Counted from the stretch's first letter, positions 1-9,680 are shown. The stretch is 64,000 nt of DNA from an uncultured Alphaproteobacteria bacterium (GCA_910577095.1 CAJTLY010000001.1:37483-101482); one strand, 5' to 3'. Notes: generated by a model not told the origin, from the letters alone. Numbers and translations: made by a program.

Positions 1-2902
1 AGTAATGATACTTGCCGTCGCCGTTCATGTCATAGTTACCCTTGCGGTAAGACAGGAACAGGCCCAGTTTGTTGTTGGGATCATGTTGCAGGTCGCCGCC
101 GGCCTCTAAACCCCAGACCTCGGCGTCGATATCGGTCGGCGTCTTGATGCGAAGGGTATTGTAAACCGCATTGGCCCACAGATTGTGGAAGGTTTCGCCG
201 TTCCAGTAGTAGTCATAGAAGCCGCAGCCCGGACAGTAGAAACGGTTTGAAGAAACCTTCTGCATGATGTTGTAGATCATATTTGTGGTCTGAGCCAAAC
301 CGGCCGCCGGCAGAGATTCGGCGCCGATGACTTCCGGCGCTACCGGACGATCGCTGCCCGGCAACGGCTGCGGTTTGATTGACGGAATGTCCGGCAGTTC
401 CGGGGTCGGCGGTGTCGGAACATCGGGAACGTCAGGAACATCGGGAACGTCAGGAACATCGGGTTTCTCGGGTTCCTTCGGTTCTTCATTCGGCTGATCG
501 TTCATCTCAAAGTACCATTTGTTGCTGTTGTCGGCAATCTGATCGTATTTAACTTCAAATAAATACGGACTCTTATAAACGCGCGAAACGACGAAAGAAC
601 CTGCGTTACCTTTTGTGTCGTTCTCCGATTGCGCAAACAGGATTTGTCCACGGTTACGAATGTCAGCATCGGACGAAGCGTGAACAATCATCTTGGTCAC
701 CCCTTCAACGTTGCCGGCAATATGAAGTTCGTCCGCTTTCATGTTCTCCACGTCAACATCGATATGCAGGAAACTGTCGGTTGCCGAATAGCTTTTCAGC
801 TTGACGGTTTCCAGATAGCCGTTGGCAATGTCAAACACACCTTTGTTAAGCGATAGATTGGTGACCGCGGCAGCGTCACGGTTAGCGGTGCCGTCTTCGT
901 TCAACGCGGCGACAAACGCCCCTTTGCCGTCCCAGTTCTTGGCGGTTTGGTCTTCGTGCTGAAAAGCGTCAAAACGCAAGGTCGTACCTTCAACCTTAAC
1001 ATTGGCGGCATTGACGATATCGTTGTTCATTGCCACATACTGAGTGGTGGTACCGGTATCGGCATCAATGGTATCGTTGCCCTGGAAAACGTAGTTGCCG
1101 CTCTCCAGATTGTCATTAATTACCCAGGCGCCGCCGCTGCCGGTGCTAAAGAATATGAACGGAGAATTTTTTGCAGACAGAGCATTATAAATCTTGCCGC
1201 GGGTCGGATCCAGCGTGTAATTTCCCGACATGAAATGTACGTCTGAACCGGACGTAAAAGTCAGATTTTTAAAAGTCCGTACGGCTCCACCGGCGGCTGT
1301 CACGGTTCCGGAAACAATATGGGCATAATTGTTTAGGAAGTTCCCGGTAATGTTGCCGTTGCCGGCATTATAAATCGCGCCGCCGTCAATATAACGGTTA
1401 CCCTGCGTATGATTACCGATAAAATCGCCGGTAATATGCTCTATCGTTCCGGTATTATAAATCGCGCCGCCGCTGCCGCCGGCAGAGTTACCGATAAAAT
1501 CGCCGGTGATGTGGCGGATATTGCCGGTATAACCACCGTTTACAAACGCGCCGCCGTCACGTCCGGCAGAGTTAGCGATAAAATTTCCGGTAATGGTGCC
1601 GACAGTGCCGGGACTGTCAAGGGCGCCACCGTCGAGCTTGGCAGAGTTACCGATAAAGTCCCCGCGGATATCGTTAATGGTACCGTGATTATAAATAGCG
1701 CCGCTGTGAGTATCAGAGTGGTTGCCGATGAAGTCACCGGTGATGTTGCGGATGGTGCCCTTCGTTGTCCCCTCTCCGAAATTACCGTTCATAACAGCGC
1801 CGCCGTAAGCACCGGTGCGGTTATTGATAAAATCTCCGGTAATATTGTCGATTATGCCGTCGTTAAAAATGGCGCCGCCATCAGCATAGGAACCGGAAGC
1901 ATAATTGCCAATGAAGTTGCCGCTGATTTTGTTCATTGAGCCGCTGTTATAAACAGCGCCGCCTTCGACGGAAGAATTAGCCTTAGAATATTGAACATAA
2001 TTGCCGATAAAATCGCCAACGTGGGTTTCAATTGTTCCCATGTTATAAATTGCGCCACCCCTGACATAGGCTGAATAGCCAAGATTTTTAGCATAATTGC
2101 CGATGAAGTTGCCGCTGATGTTTCCGATAGTTCCCTGATTATGGTTATAAACAGCACCGCCGTAGGCATAGGAACCGGAAGTGTAATTACCGATAAAGTT
2201 GCCGCTGATTTTGTTCATTGAGCCGCTGTTATAAACAGCACCGCCTTCGGCAAAATCTTTGGCTCGGCCTGCTGCGGTTACATTTGCCGAGTTATTCATA
2301 AAGTCAGCCTCAACATTATCAATGGTACCGTCATTGTAAATTGCGCCGCCTTCAACATATAGGTATTTGTAGTCATCCTGAACGTTAGTCAACTCTCCGC
2401 TGACCCGGTTGTCTTTGAAAAGTTTATTTTTGATATCGCCCCAATCGTTGCCGGCTGCATTGTTGACGGCAACACCGCCCGGTTGATGAGTTTTTTCTGC
2501 AGACGGATCGGTAATCGTCGGTAGTACCAACTCGGGTTTAGTTATTGTTTCGGGGGCGGCAATCTGAATATAGGTATATTTGAAATACTTTGTTTGATCG
2601 TTCGGCAGTTGAACCGCAACCACGTCGGCATCGTCTTTTTGACTCTCTTCGGCCGGAGACCACGTGATATTTTTCGATGTTGCGAAAGCTTCCGGTTTCA
2701 GATCGATTTTGTAATACTTAGTCGTCAGCTTACCGTCCGTATCCGGTTCCTGTAATGTGAAGTTATAGTCGTTTTCTGACCCTTCGGAATAGGAAAATAC
2801 GCTGTTTTCTTCCAAAGTCGGGGTTAGAGAGGCGGCAACGGTCGGCGCGCTCAAAAAAGTGGTCGCCGTTAAGGCTATTGCCCAAGAAGTATGCTTAGTC
2901 AT
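1..2902 (-). CDS. Autotransporter with GGAIYN-type passenger repeats (partial, C-terminus outside window)
   Basis: The reading frame is open from an ATG at 2902 to the window edge (about 967 codons), so the C-terminus is missing. Seen: an N-terminal signal peptide ending near SAPTVAA; a repeat region at about residues 180-525 with roughly eleven units of the form GGAIYN-x-GTI-x-x-I-x-GDFIGN, about 28-35 residues each; a long beta-rich passenger; a Pro-rich linker with PDV repeats (about residues 805-840); a CPGC motif; and the start of what looks like an outer-membrane beta-barrel (WGLEAGGDL, then KLGLFLSYRKG). Known: such repeats form beta-helix passengers in Pmp/AIDA-like autotransporters, which are exported by Sec and displayed on the surface. 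Inference: a surface adhesin or similar exposed protein. The gene stands alone, with its promoter presumably in 2903-3110. Two nearly identical stretches about 280 bp apart (near 1916-1968 and 2198-2250) suggest recent unit duplication. Confidence 0.8.
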   Translation of the reverse strand, partial: MTKHTSWAIALTATTFLSAPTVAASLTPTLEENSVFSYSEGSENDYNFTLQEPDTDGKLTTKYYKIDLKPEAFATSKNITWSPAEESQKDDADVVAVQLPNDQTKYFKYTYIQIAAPETITKPELVLPTITDPSAEKTHQPGGVAVNNAAGNDWGDIKNKLFKDNRVSGELTNVQDDYKYLYVEGGAIYNDGTIDNVEADFMNNSANVTAAGRAKDFAEGGAVYNSGSMNKISGNFIGNYTSGSYAYGGAVYNHNQGTIGNISGNFIGNYAKNLGYSAYVRGGAIYNMGTIETHVGDFIGNYVQYSKANSSVEGGAVYNSGSMNKISGNFIGNYASGSYADGGAIFNDGIIDNITGDFINNRTGAYGGAVMNGNFGEGTTKGTIRNITGDFIGNHSDTHSGAIYNHGTINDIRGDFIGNSAKLDGGALDSPGTVGTITGNFIANSAGRDGGAFVNGGYTGNIRHITGDFIGNSAGGSGGAIYNTGTIEHITGDFIGNHTQGNRYIDGGAIYNAGNGNITGNFLNNYAHIVSGTVTAAGGAVRTFKNLTFTSGSDVHFMSGNYTLDPTRGKIYNALSAKNSPFIFFSTGSGGAWVINDNLESGNYVFQGNDTIDADTGTTTQYVAMNNDIVNAANVKVEGTTLRFDAFQHEDQTAKNWDGKGAFVAALNEDGTANRDAAAVTNLSLNKGVFDIANGYLETVKLKSYSATDSFLHIDVDVENMKADELHIAGNVEGVTKMIVHASSDADIRNRGQILFAQSENDTKGNAGSFVVSRVYKSPYLFEVKYDQIADNSNKWYFEMNDQPNEEPKEPEKPDVPDVPDVPDVPDVPTPPTPELPDIPSIKPQPLPGSDRPVAPEVIGAESLPAAGLAQTTNMIYNIMQKVSSNRFYCPGCGFYDYYWNGETFHNLWANAVYNTLRIKTPTDIDAEVWGLEAGGDLQHDPNNKLGLFLSYRKGNYDMNGDGKYHY

Positions 2903-3111
2903 TTACACAATCCTTAATTAAATGCATTTAAACGATCGTTTTTTGATACGCCTTAAGTGTAGGTTGAAATTTTTTAAAAATCAATTGTAAGTTATTTGAA
3001 ATCAACAATTTTATTTATTTTCTGCAAAATTTGTTATCGGCGTTCGGCCATAGCAAAAAAACGATCCTTTTTTTGATACGTTTTTATATAAAGTTTTCTG
3101 CTTTGGATATG

Positions 3112-3139
3112 AAAAAAGGCGCTGTGCAGCGCCTTTTTT
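3112..3139 (-). terminator. Rho-independent terminator downstream of accC
   Basis: An inverted repeat GGCGCTG/CAGCGCC is flanked by an A-run on the left and a T-run on the right, so it can end transcription in either direction. It lies just beyond the accC stop codon. Confidence 0.8.
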
Positions 3140-3162
3140 CGATTTTCGTTTTAGCAAAAATA

Positions 3163-4512
3163 TTATTTTTGACTCAGCTTGTCTTTCATGTAATGTTCCA
3201 GCCAGTGAATATTGTACATGCCGTCAATATATTCCTGCTGGGAAATGATTTGCTGATGCAGCGGAATTGTCGTTTGAACGCCTTCAATGACAAATTCTTC
3301 CAGTGCCCGGCGCATCCGCATGATCGCGGCGTTGCGCGTCGGTGCGTGAACAATCAGCTTGGCAATCATGCTGTCATAAAACGGCGGGATCGCATATCCC
3401 GAATAGATTTCCGAATCAACCCGTACACCCAAACCGCCGGGAGCATGCCATTCGGTGATTTTGCCGGGGCAGGGGGTGAATGTTTCCGGATTTTCGGCAT
3501 TGATACGGCACTCAATGGCATGACCGCTGAACTTGATGTCCTTTTGTTCATACCCGAGAGCGGCGCCGCTGGCGATTCTTATTTGTTCGCGAACAAGGTC
3601 AATGCCGCTGACGGCTTCGGTTACCGGATGTTCTACCTGTAAACGGGTATTCATTTCCATAAAGTAAAATTTTCCGTCTTCATACAGAAACTCGAGTGTT
3701 CCGGCATTGAAATAACCGATTTTGGCAATTGCTTTGCGGACAATTTCTCCGATTTCTTCCCGTTGAGCCTGATTGAGGGCCGGGGAAGGCGATTCTTCGA
3801 TTACTTTTTGGTTGTTGCGCTGAATAGAACAATCGCGTTCGCCGAGGTGAACCACGTTTCCGTATTTGTCGGCCAAAACCTGCATTTCTATATGACGCGG
3901 TTTTTGCAAATATTTTTCCATATAAACGACATCGGTCGGAAAAGCGGCTTTTGCTTCGGCGCGGGCCATGGTATAGGCTTCTTTGAGATCATCGTCGCCG
4001 AACGCAACTTTCATGCCTTTGCCGCCGCCGCCGTCTTTGGCTTTGATAATGATCGGATAGCCGATTTCATGTGCCCACTTTTCAGCGTCTTCGAGAGTAT
4101 CCAACGAAGGCGAACCCGGCGTTACCGGGATGCCGGCTTCGACAGCGGCCTGTCGGGCGGTGATTTTGTCGCCCATCTTGCGCATTTGAGCGGCGCTGGG
4201 ACCGATGAACGTAATGCCGTGTTCTTCAACCATTTCGGCAAAATCCGCATTTTCGGAAAGAAAACCGAAACCGGGATGAATGGCGTCGGCGCCGGTGACC
4301 AGCGCCGCCGAAATGATGGCGGATTTGTTAAGATAAGAATCGACCGAACGGGCCGGCCCGATACAAACCGCTTCGTCAGCCAGCCGCACGTGCATGGCGT
4401 TGGCGTCGGCTTCCGAATGGACAGCCACCGTACGAATCCCCATTTCGCGACAGGCACGGTGGATTCGTAAAGCAATTTCGCCGCGGTTGGCAATTAAAAC
4501 TTTTTCAAACAT
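3163..4512 (-). CDS. accC: Acetyl-CoA carboxylase, biotin carboxylase subunit
   Basis: Catalyses ATP-dependent carboxylation of biotin on the carrier protein, the first half of the acetyl-CoA carboxylase reaction that makes malonyl-CoA for fatty-acid synthesis. The protein is 449 aa, the usual AccC length. It begins MFEKVLIANRGEIALRI, carries the glycine-rich ATP-grasp loop DGGGGKGMKVAF, and has the active-site stretch EMNTRLQVEHPVTE. An upstream in-frame ATG at 4527 exists, but the start at 4512 matches the family N-terminus and has AGGA eight bases upstream. It lies 21 bp downstream of accB on the same strand, forming the classical accBC operon, and ends at a strong terminator. Confidence 0.97.
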   Translation of the reverse strand: MFEKVLIANRGEIALRIHRACREMGIRTVAVHSEADANAMHVRLADEAVCIGPARSVDSYLNKSAIISAALVTGADAIHPGFGFLSENADFAEMVEEHGITFIGPSAAQMRKMGDKITARQAAVEAGIPVTPGSPSLDTLEDAEKWAHEIGYPIIIKAKDGGGGKGMKVAFGDDDLKEAYTMARAEAKAAFPTDVVYMEKYLQKPRHIEMQVLADKYGNVVHLGERDCSIQRNNQKVIEESPSPALNQAQREEIGEIVRKAIAKIGYFNAGTLEFLYEDGKFYFMEMNTRLQVEHPVTEAVSGIDLVREQIRIASGAALGYEQKDIKFSGHAIECRINAENPETFTPCPGKITEWHAPGGLGVRVDSEIYSGYAIPPFYDSMIAKLIVHAPTRNAAIMRMRRALEEFVIEGVQTTIPLHQQIISQQEYIDGMYNIHWLEHYMKDKLSQK

Positions 4513-4533
4513 GATATTTTCCTGCAATAGTTG

Positions 4534-5019
4534 CTATTCAATCACGATCAAAGGTTCGCCGTATTCAACCGGATCGCCGCTTTCGACCAGAATTTTGGTT
4601 ACTTTGCCGGAAACCTGTGCCTTGACCGGATTGAAAGTTTTCATCGCTTCGATCAGGCAAACCGTATCGCCCTGAGTGACACTGTCGCCGATTTTGACAT
4701 AGTTGGGCGTGTTGGGATCGCTGGAAAGATAAACCACGCCGACCATCGGCGATTTGACGCATCCCGGAAGCTTGGAAAGGTCGGCGGCGCTGTCGGCAGC
4801 CGGTGCGGCAACGGGAGCAGCTGCAGGCGCGGCAGCAGGTGCGGGAACGGGAGCGGCAGCCGGTGCAAACGGCATCGGTGCAGCGGCGGGAACCGGCGCA
4901 TGCGATCTGATTAAGGAGATTCGGCAAGTTTCGGTTTCATATTCCAACTCCGCCAAGTCGTTTACTTTCAAAATGGCGGCCAATCTGCTAACAATTTTGG
5001 TATCCAAAGGATCAGACAT
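4534..5019 (-). CDS. accB: Biotin carboxyl carrier protein of acetyl-CoA carboxylase
   Basis: Carries biotin between the carboxylase (AccC) and carboxyltransferase (AccAD) active sites. The 161-aa protein has an N-terminal dimer/assembly segment (residues 1-40), an Ala/Pro-rich flexible linker (about 41-80) and a C-terminal biotinyl domain. The biotin attachment site is EAMKTFN with Lys127; many BCCPs have EAMKM, and the Thr variant is also common. The promoter should lie in the AT-rich 5020-5186 gap, so accB is first in the accBC operon. Confidence 0.96.
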   Translation of the reverse strand: MSDPLDTKIVSRLAAILKVNDLAELEYETETCRISLIRSHAPVPAAAPMPFAPAAAPVPAPAAAPAAAPVAAPAADSAADLSKLPGCVKSPMVGVVYLSSDPNTPNYVKIGDSVTQGDTVCLIEAMKTFNPVKAQVSGKVTKILVESGDPVEYGEPLIVIE

Positions 5020-5186
5020 TTAATTTCTCTCTGTAAAGATTAATACTAGACACTCGTTTGTACCCCAATGTGTTTCATAAAACAACAAAAATATTCAAAA
5101 ATCGGCTATTTTTTGCTAAAAATACCCCAAAAACAGCGAAAAACAGTCATTTTTATTTATTTTAGAATGTGCAGATATAAGAAATT

Positions 5187-5522
5187 TTAACGGCGCTTGC
5201 GCATCAGTTTGCCAAAGCCGGTGCGAATACTGCCTTTGGTGTGGGAATAAACGACTTCTTCTTCGCTGTTCATCTCCAGCAGGTCTTTGTACAGTTCCTG
5301 ATTGTCGGCTGCCCGGCCGGTTTCGGCGATGATTTCCAAATCTTTTAAATAATCGTCATAAGCCTGTTGGAATTTCGGTTTTTCCATGGCGTCAAACTTT
5401 GCCAGCAGAGCAGTCGCGGCATCGGTCCCCTGTCGGGCATATTCTTCTTCCGAGATTGTCTGTTCGGCACGACAGGCAAAAGAAAAAACAAGACCGGCCG
5501 CCCAAAATATCCATTTTTTCAT
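5187..5522 (-). CDS. Small exported protein of unknown function
   Basis: A 111-aa protein with a clear N-terminal signal sequence (MKKWIFWAAGLVFSFACRA; cleavage after CRA is plausible, and a lipobox reading at FAC is a weaker option). The mature part is acidic and helical, rich in Glu, Asp and Lys, with a basic C-terminus ending RKRR. I recognise no family. It is probably periplasmic. It is divergent from the HExxH protein at 5610, with only 87 bp between the two starts, so both promoters share that gap. Confidence 0.65.
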   Translation of the reverse strand: MKKWIFWAAGLVFSFACRAEQTISEEEYARQGTDAATALLAKFDAMEKPKFQQAYDDYLKDLEIIAETGRAADNQELYKDLLEMNSEEEVVYSHTKGSIRTGFGKLMRKRR

Positions 5523-5609
5523 TTTTACTCTCCCAACTGCAAAGATACTAAATTTATATTAACGAATTAATGGTAAACATATTATTATCAAAACAAACTG
5601 GAATAAGAA

Positions 5610-6326
5610 ATGAAACGCTTTTTTTATCTGCTGCTTTTTGTCTTGCTGGACGCAAACCGGGCCGCCGCGTGGAGTTACGGCGAATTTGTTTCCTGCCATT
5701 CGCTCAATCCGATGCCGGCCGTAACTTTTAAAACCTCTTACGGGCAATTGGTACACGATTTTAATCTGACGACTTCGGAAATAACTTCCAGAGCGCACCT
5801 GAAAGAAAAAGGATTTTTTGCCGACGGTTTGGCGGTGGCGGGACCGCGCATTTCCTTCCGTCTGTTGCGTTATACCGTTCGTCAGCTTGACGATAACGCC
5901 ACCTGTGTTTTGCCGGCGGAAGTGGAGTTCTTCTTCGGTTACAGCCAGCCGGAGATTTTTGTTTCCAAAGATTTGGACAAAGACAGCTGCCGTTTTTCGG
6001 TCGTAATCCGCCACGAACAGGTACATCAGCGAATCAACAAACTGGTGCTGGAATATTTTCTGCCGCTGATCAGCAACGAACTGCAGCAGGCCGTGCGTGA
6101 CGTCAAAGCGGTAAAAGTCGCTTCTCCCGAACAGGCTCAGGAAGGGGCAATGCAGTTGATGAAATATTATCATGCACGGCTGGAACCGATTTTGAACATG
6201 TACCGCCAAGTGTTGGACAATGAACAGAAAAAACTCGACAACATGACCAATTACGGCAATGAATGGGAATTGTGCCGCAAATACGAGAGCGAACGTCGTC
6301 AGAAAGATGCGGAAGCAGACGAGTAG
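5610..6326 (+). CDS. Secreted HExxH putative zinc metalloprotease (DUF922-like)
   Basis: A 238-aa protein with a signal peptide (MKRFFYLLLFVLLDANRAAA). The central segment contains FSVVIRHEQVHQRIN, a HExxH zinc-binding motif in a setting (CRF-x4-HEQ-H-x-RI) that resembles the secreted DUF922 protease family. Four cysteines in the mature part may form disulfides. The C-terminal third is charged and helical. Inference: a periplasmic zinc-dependent peptidase. The substrate is unknown. The start is chosen for the signal peptide; upstream GGAATAAGAA is a weak ribosome site. It could also be a non-catalytic relative, since the third zinc ligand is not obvious to me. Confidence 0.6.
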   Translation: MKRFFYLLLFVLLDANRAAAWSYGEFVSCHSLNPMPAVTFKTSYGQLVHDFNLTTSEITSRAHLKEKGFFADGLAVAGPRISFRLLRYTVRQLDDNATCVLPAEVEFFFGYSQPEIFVSKDLDKDSCRFSVVIRHEQVHQRINKLVLEYFLPLISNELQQAVRDVKAVKVASPEQAQEGAMQLMKYYHARLEPILNMYRQVLDNEQKKLDNMTNYGNEWELCRKYESERRQKDAEADE

Positions 6327-6589
6327 TGAAAAACACCGTCGTTAATTTTCCGTTTTTACATATCTGTCAAAAATTAGACAAATTTTTTGATTGACCTGCC
6401 GAACAATATATATTATACTTGCTTTCAGTATAAAAAAGTATTGTGTCCTATTATTCAAGCCGAAATTTCATAAATTTTTTCGCGTGCTTCGATGCACCGG
6501 TTTTTATGATTGATTGAAAGCCTGTCTCAATGCAAAAATGCTTTTTGATACCGGATAATACATTTTAAATCACATAAAAAAATTGCTTT

Positions 6590-7624
6590 ATGAAAGGAAT
6601 CTTTTCAGTTAAAGACGCCGGTAAATGGTGGAAAGGAGAGGTGACCATGCGTTACAATCTCCTGTTGTTGGTCAAATTGCTGGGCCTGCTGATTGCTCTC
6701 CCGTTCATCCTTCTTTTCTATCTCGGAAAAGGACTGTGGGCAGGGCTGGTATGGGTGGCCAAGCATGTTCTCAAACCGGTTTTCTTCTGGCTTGCCGTTG
6801 GGTTGACGGCCCTGTGGATGTGGCTTCGAGCCCGATTTGAACGCAAATCGGCGCCGAAAAACGCCCGGCCCGAAACAGCCGAACCGCAAACGTCTCAACG
6901 TCAGCACGACCGCGCGATGTGGATCGTGCTGGCGCTGGCGCTTCTGGTGGCGTTGTTCGCTTTGTGGAGAAGCTGCTCCTCGGCGCCCGAAACGTTGACG
7001 GATGAACCTGCCGTTGTCTATGACCGGGCCTTTGACGAAGTTATCGTTGCCCGTGCTTATCTTGACGGTGTGCAGAGAGAAGTTTCCGGCGAGTGCCCCC
7101 GTGCATTGGTCGGATTCAAGTTCATCAACAATCAGCCGGTAGAAAAATACGATTTCGACGGTCTGACCTACGAAAAGGCGGTCAAGGTTGTTGCCGAAGA
7201 CTGGAAGCCGTTGGTAACCGACAATCTGAACCCGGAAGTGCGACTGAGCCCTCAGCAAATGGCGGTGGTCACTCTGGCAGCGATGCGGATGGGAAAATAC
7301 GGTTTTGCCCGTTCGACTTTCCTCAGGAAAGTAAACGAGGGAGACTTGGCGGGCGCAGGCGAATGGCTGTTGCTGCAAAAGTCCGACGGTTCTGTCCGCG
7401 AGACCGGAGACGAACCCAAACAGTATTTTTATATTCTGCGTCTGTTGTGGAACGGTGATCTGGCAATTCGGGATCTGCTCGATTTCCCGATGTTCTCGTA
7501 CAGAGCGATCAACATCAGTTCGGTGTATACGGTTGAGGGGGAATATATCTTCAACCCCGAGATCAAAAACAGGCTGATGCGCGGAAGCTTTGCAACCCCG
7601 CGGGAAGCTCTTGAGCTTTATTAA
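6590..7624 (+). CDS. Membrane-anchored lysozyme-like (GH24-related) protein
   Basis: A 344-aa protein with two or three N-terminal membrane segments (about residues 20-75) and another at about 109-127, so it sits in the inner membrane. The C-terminal domain (about 140-344) resembles the phage lysozyme (GH24) fold: a YLDG stretch, then LSPQQMAVVTLAAMRMG and FARSTFLRKVNEGDLAGAGEWLL, which parallel the conserved F-x-A-L-x-F-N-x-G and STLL-x-K-x-N-x-GD blocks of muramidases. The canonical catalytic Glu-Asp-Thr set is not clearly preserved, so enzymatic activity is uncertain. An alternative start is ATG at 6647 after GGAGAGG, which would shorten the N-terminus by 19 residues. A strong terminator follows. 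Role inferred: peptidoglycan-related. Confidence 0.55.
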   Translation: MKGIFSVKDAGKWWKGEVTMRYNLLLLVKLLGLLIALPFILLFYLGKGLWAGLVWVAKHVLKPVFFWLAVGLTALWMWLRARFERKSAPKNARPETAEPQTSQRQHDRAMWIVLALALLVALFALWRSCSSAPETLTDEPAVVYDRAFDEVIVARAYLDGVQREVSGECPRALVGFKFINNQPVEKYDFDGLTYEKAVKVVAEDWKPLVTDNLNPEVRLSPQQMAVVTLAAMRMGKYGFARSTFLRKVNEGDLAGAGEWLLLQKSDGSVRETGDEPKQYFYILRLLWNGDLAIRDLLDFPMFSYRAINISSVYTVEGEYIFNPEIKNRLMRGSFATPREALELY

Positions 7625-7640
7625 CTGAAAGCTTACACGG

Positions 7641-7682
7641 AAAGAAAGTCCTTCAACCTTAGGGTTGAAGGACTTTCTTTTT
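7641..7682 (+). terminator. Strong rho-independent terminator
   Basis: A near-perfect inverted repeat (AAAGTCCTTCAACC / GGTTGAAGGACTTT) is followed by a T-run, directly after the lysozyme-like gene. Confidence 0.9.
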
Positions 7683-7757
7683 AAATGAAATATAGAAATA
7701 GACAAAATTAAACAATTATGCTAACATAATCCAAAAATCACCACAGGCGGGATAAAA

Positions 7758-9680
7758 ATGCTGAAGAGCAAAGCTTATGAACATTTACTGAATATTTCCG
7801 AAAGCGCGGACCGCACGTTTGAAGACTTTTTAAGTCAGTACGAAATTCTTGCCGAAGTGGTAAAAGAATTTCCCGATTTGTCTTCGTATGTTTTGCCGAT
7901 TGTGGTGGGGACGGTTGCCGACCGCGGTTTTAACGCCGATGTTCAGCCGACGGCGGCAAAAGTTTTTAATACGGCGGCTTTGCAACTCAATTCTGCCGAG
8001 ATCATGGAAAGTTTCAACCGATTATTTGTCAAAAATCCGCGTTTTGCTTTTTATACACTGCCGGATTTGCTCAAATCGCGGCCGGATCTCTGTTCGGCTG
8101 TGTTTCCGAAATTGTTGCAAGAAGCATTGAATGTTGATGATAACGGAATGAATGCATGTGCTTCGGCACTGGCGGCGGCAGTTGTTAACGCCGAGCCGGC
8201 ACCGGCGTCCGCGATGTTGGAACAAGTTTTTGCCGATGACGCGGAGAAGAGGCCGCTGAGCCGCAAATTATATGGTGCTTTGGGTAAAATTTATTCGGTT
8301 CACCCTCAATTAAAGGAACAAATTTTCGGGCTTTTGGAAGCCGGAGCGGGTAGCGAGCCCGAACTGTACGGTGCTTTATATCGTAATTTGGGGAAAATGG
8401 CGGCTTTTGATGCCGGAATTTACGATCGTTGTTTAACCGTAATGGAAAAATATGTTACGCTGCCGCAAAACACGCCTTTTTCGCTTTCTCAGGCGTATAA
8501 AAGCGTCGGAGAGACTTTGTTGCCGGTGTGCGAGGATCAAAAACAAAGATTGGAAGCTTTTCTTCGTCTGGGGCTGGAAAACCCGGCCAACAATCTTTCG
8601 TCACGCAAAATTGCATGGCGGCTTCTTAATCAGCGGGATCAGCTGGTCAGCCGTGTTTTGCTGGGAAGGCGCGGCGAAAAAAACGAACAAAACAAATTCG
8701 GCTGGTATAAGGCCGATTGTATTGACAGAACCGAAACCTGCGTGTTGGTGCTGGGCGGTGACGGCGTGCGAAACGAAAAGGCGGCTAACGGTTATATGGG
8801 GGATATATACCGGCTGCTGGAAGAAAACGGTCTCGAAGATCTGGTCAAAGTTTACGGGGCGGTATATGATTTTGGCGAATATATGAATGAGAATGATGCC
8901 CGGACTCAGCTGTTTCGGGAACATCGCCGAAAAATAGAGCTTAAGAGGCCGATCGATCCTGATTCTGTCAATCCGGCCTATGTCCGAAAGATTTTTGATG
9001 CCGTCGTCAAGCCGCGTCTGACCGATGCCGACGGGACCCGGATTGACGGCGATAAAGCGGCCGACAATGTTCGGAAGCTGACGATTGTTGCTCATTGTCA
9101 CGGCGCTTATACGGCCTTAAAACTGGAACAGATGATGCAGTCGGAAGCGGAGCTGCTCGGATACGATGCCGAAGAACGCCGTTTGATTCAAAAACAGATG
9201 CTGGTGCTGGCTCAATCTCCGTATTGCCCGCTCGGTGAATCGCGTTCGACGTTTATCTCGTTTGGTTCTGCCGCCGATTACGAAGTGAACCATTATAATT
9301 TATTTGAAAAGTCGCTGCGGGCGTTAAATCGGGAAAAGCCGATCCCGCTCAGCTATTTTCCGGACCGGCAGGGAAACATTTTTTTGACCGGCAGTATGGG
9401 GAGCGAATATGAACAGCATAATTTCTGGGGCTGCCATCCGTTGCCGGAAATGAGCCGCGAAGGACAGGCTCTGACGGCTTTGTCGGCAAAAATCCTCATA
9501 AACGGCCTTCGCAACGCCCTGGAAGCATCGCCTCGGCTGCCGTCGGTGGAGCAGCTTGCGGCAACCGATGCTGCCAGTCGGGAATTGTTCGATCAAATGA
9601 CCAAAAACGGCAAAGAGGTTTATAAACAAATTTGTCTTCTGGCGCGCAAGGCGGCCCGGAGCGGTTCCTTCTACGAATAA
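7758..9680 (+). CDS. Large cytoplasmic protein of unknown function with a hydrolase-like C-terminal half
   Basis: A 640-aa protein with no signal peptide or membrane segment. Residues 1-300 are helical and repeat-like, recalling HEAT-type solenoids. The C-terminal half has alternating hydrophobic strands (TCVLVLGGDGV, KVYGAVYDFGEY, KLTIVAHCHGAYTALKLEQMM). The last resembles an alpha/beta-hydrolase nucleophile elbow with Cys in place of Ser, followed by a helix. I cannot name a family. The start ATG at 7758 has GGCGGGA upstream. It is monocistronic: a terminator precedes it, and tRNA-Phe follows. Confidence 0.6.
   Translation: MLKSKAYEHLLNISESADRTFEDFLSQYEILAEVVKEFPDLSSYVLPIVVGTVADRGFNADVQPTAAKVFNTAALQLNSAEIMESFNRLFVKNPRFAFYTLPDLLKSRPDLCSAVFPKLLQEALNVDDNGMNACASALAAAVVNAEPAPASAMLEQVFADDAEKRPLSRKLYGALGKIYSVHPQLKEQIFGLLEAGAGSEPELYGALYRNLGKMAAFDAGIYDRCLTVMEKYVTLPQNTPFSLSQAYKSVGETLLPVCEDQKQRLEAFLRLGLENPANNLSSRKIAWRLLNQRDQLVSRVLLGRRGEKNEQNKFGWYKADCIDRTETCVLVLGGDGVRNEKAANGYMGDIYRLLEENGLEDLVKVYGAVYDFGEYMNENDARTQLFREHRRKIELKRPIDPDSVNPAYVRKIFDAVVKPRLTDADGTRIDGDKAADNVRKLTIVAHCHGAYTALKLEQMMQSEAELLGYDAEERRLIQKQMLVLAQSPYCPLGESRSTFISFGSAADYEVNHYNLFEKSLRALNREKPIPLSYFPDRQGNIFLTGSMGSEYEQHNFWGCHPLPEMSREGQALTALSAKILINGLRNALEASPRLPSVEQLAATDAASRELFDQMTKNGKEVYKQICLLARKAARSGSFYE

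Noticed and set aside
1380..2370. A CRISPR array, suggested by regular repeats
   Set aside because: Repeats are coding (GGAIYN units), variable and not separated by unique spacers.
3031..3642. A long plus-strand frame opposite accC
   Set aside because: Shadow of accC; codon pattern follows the real gene on the other strand.
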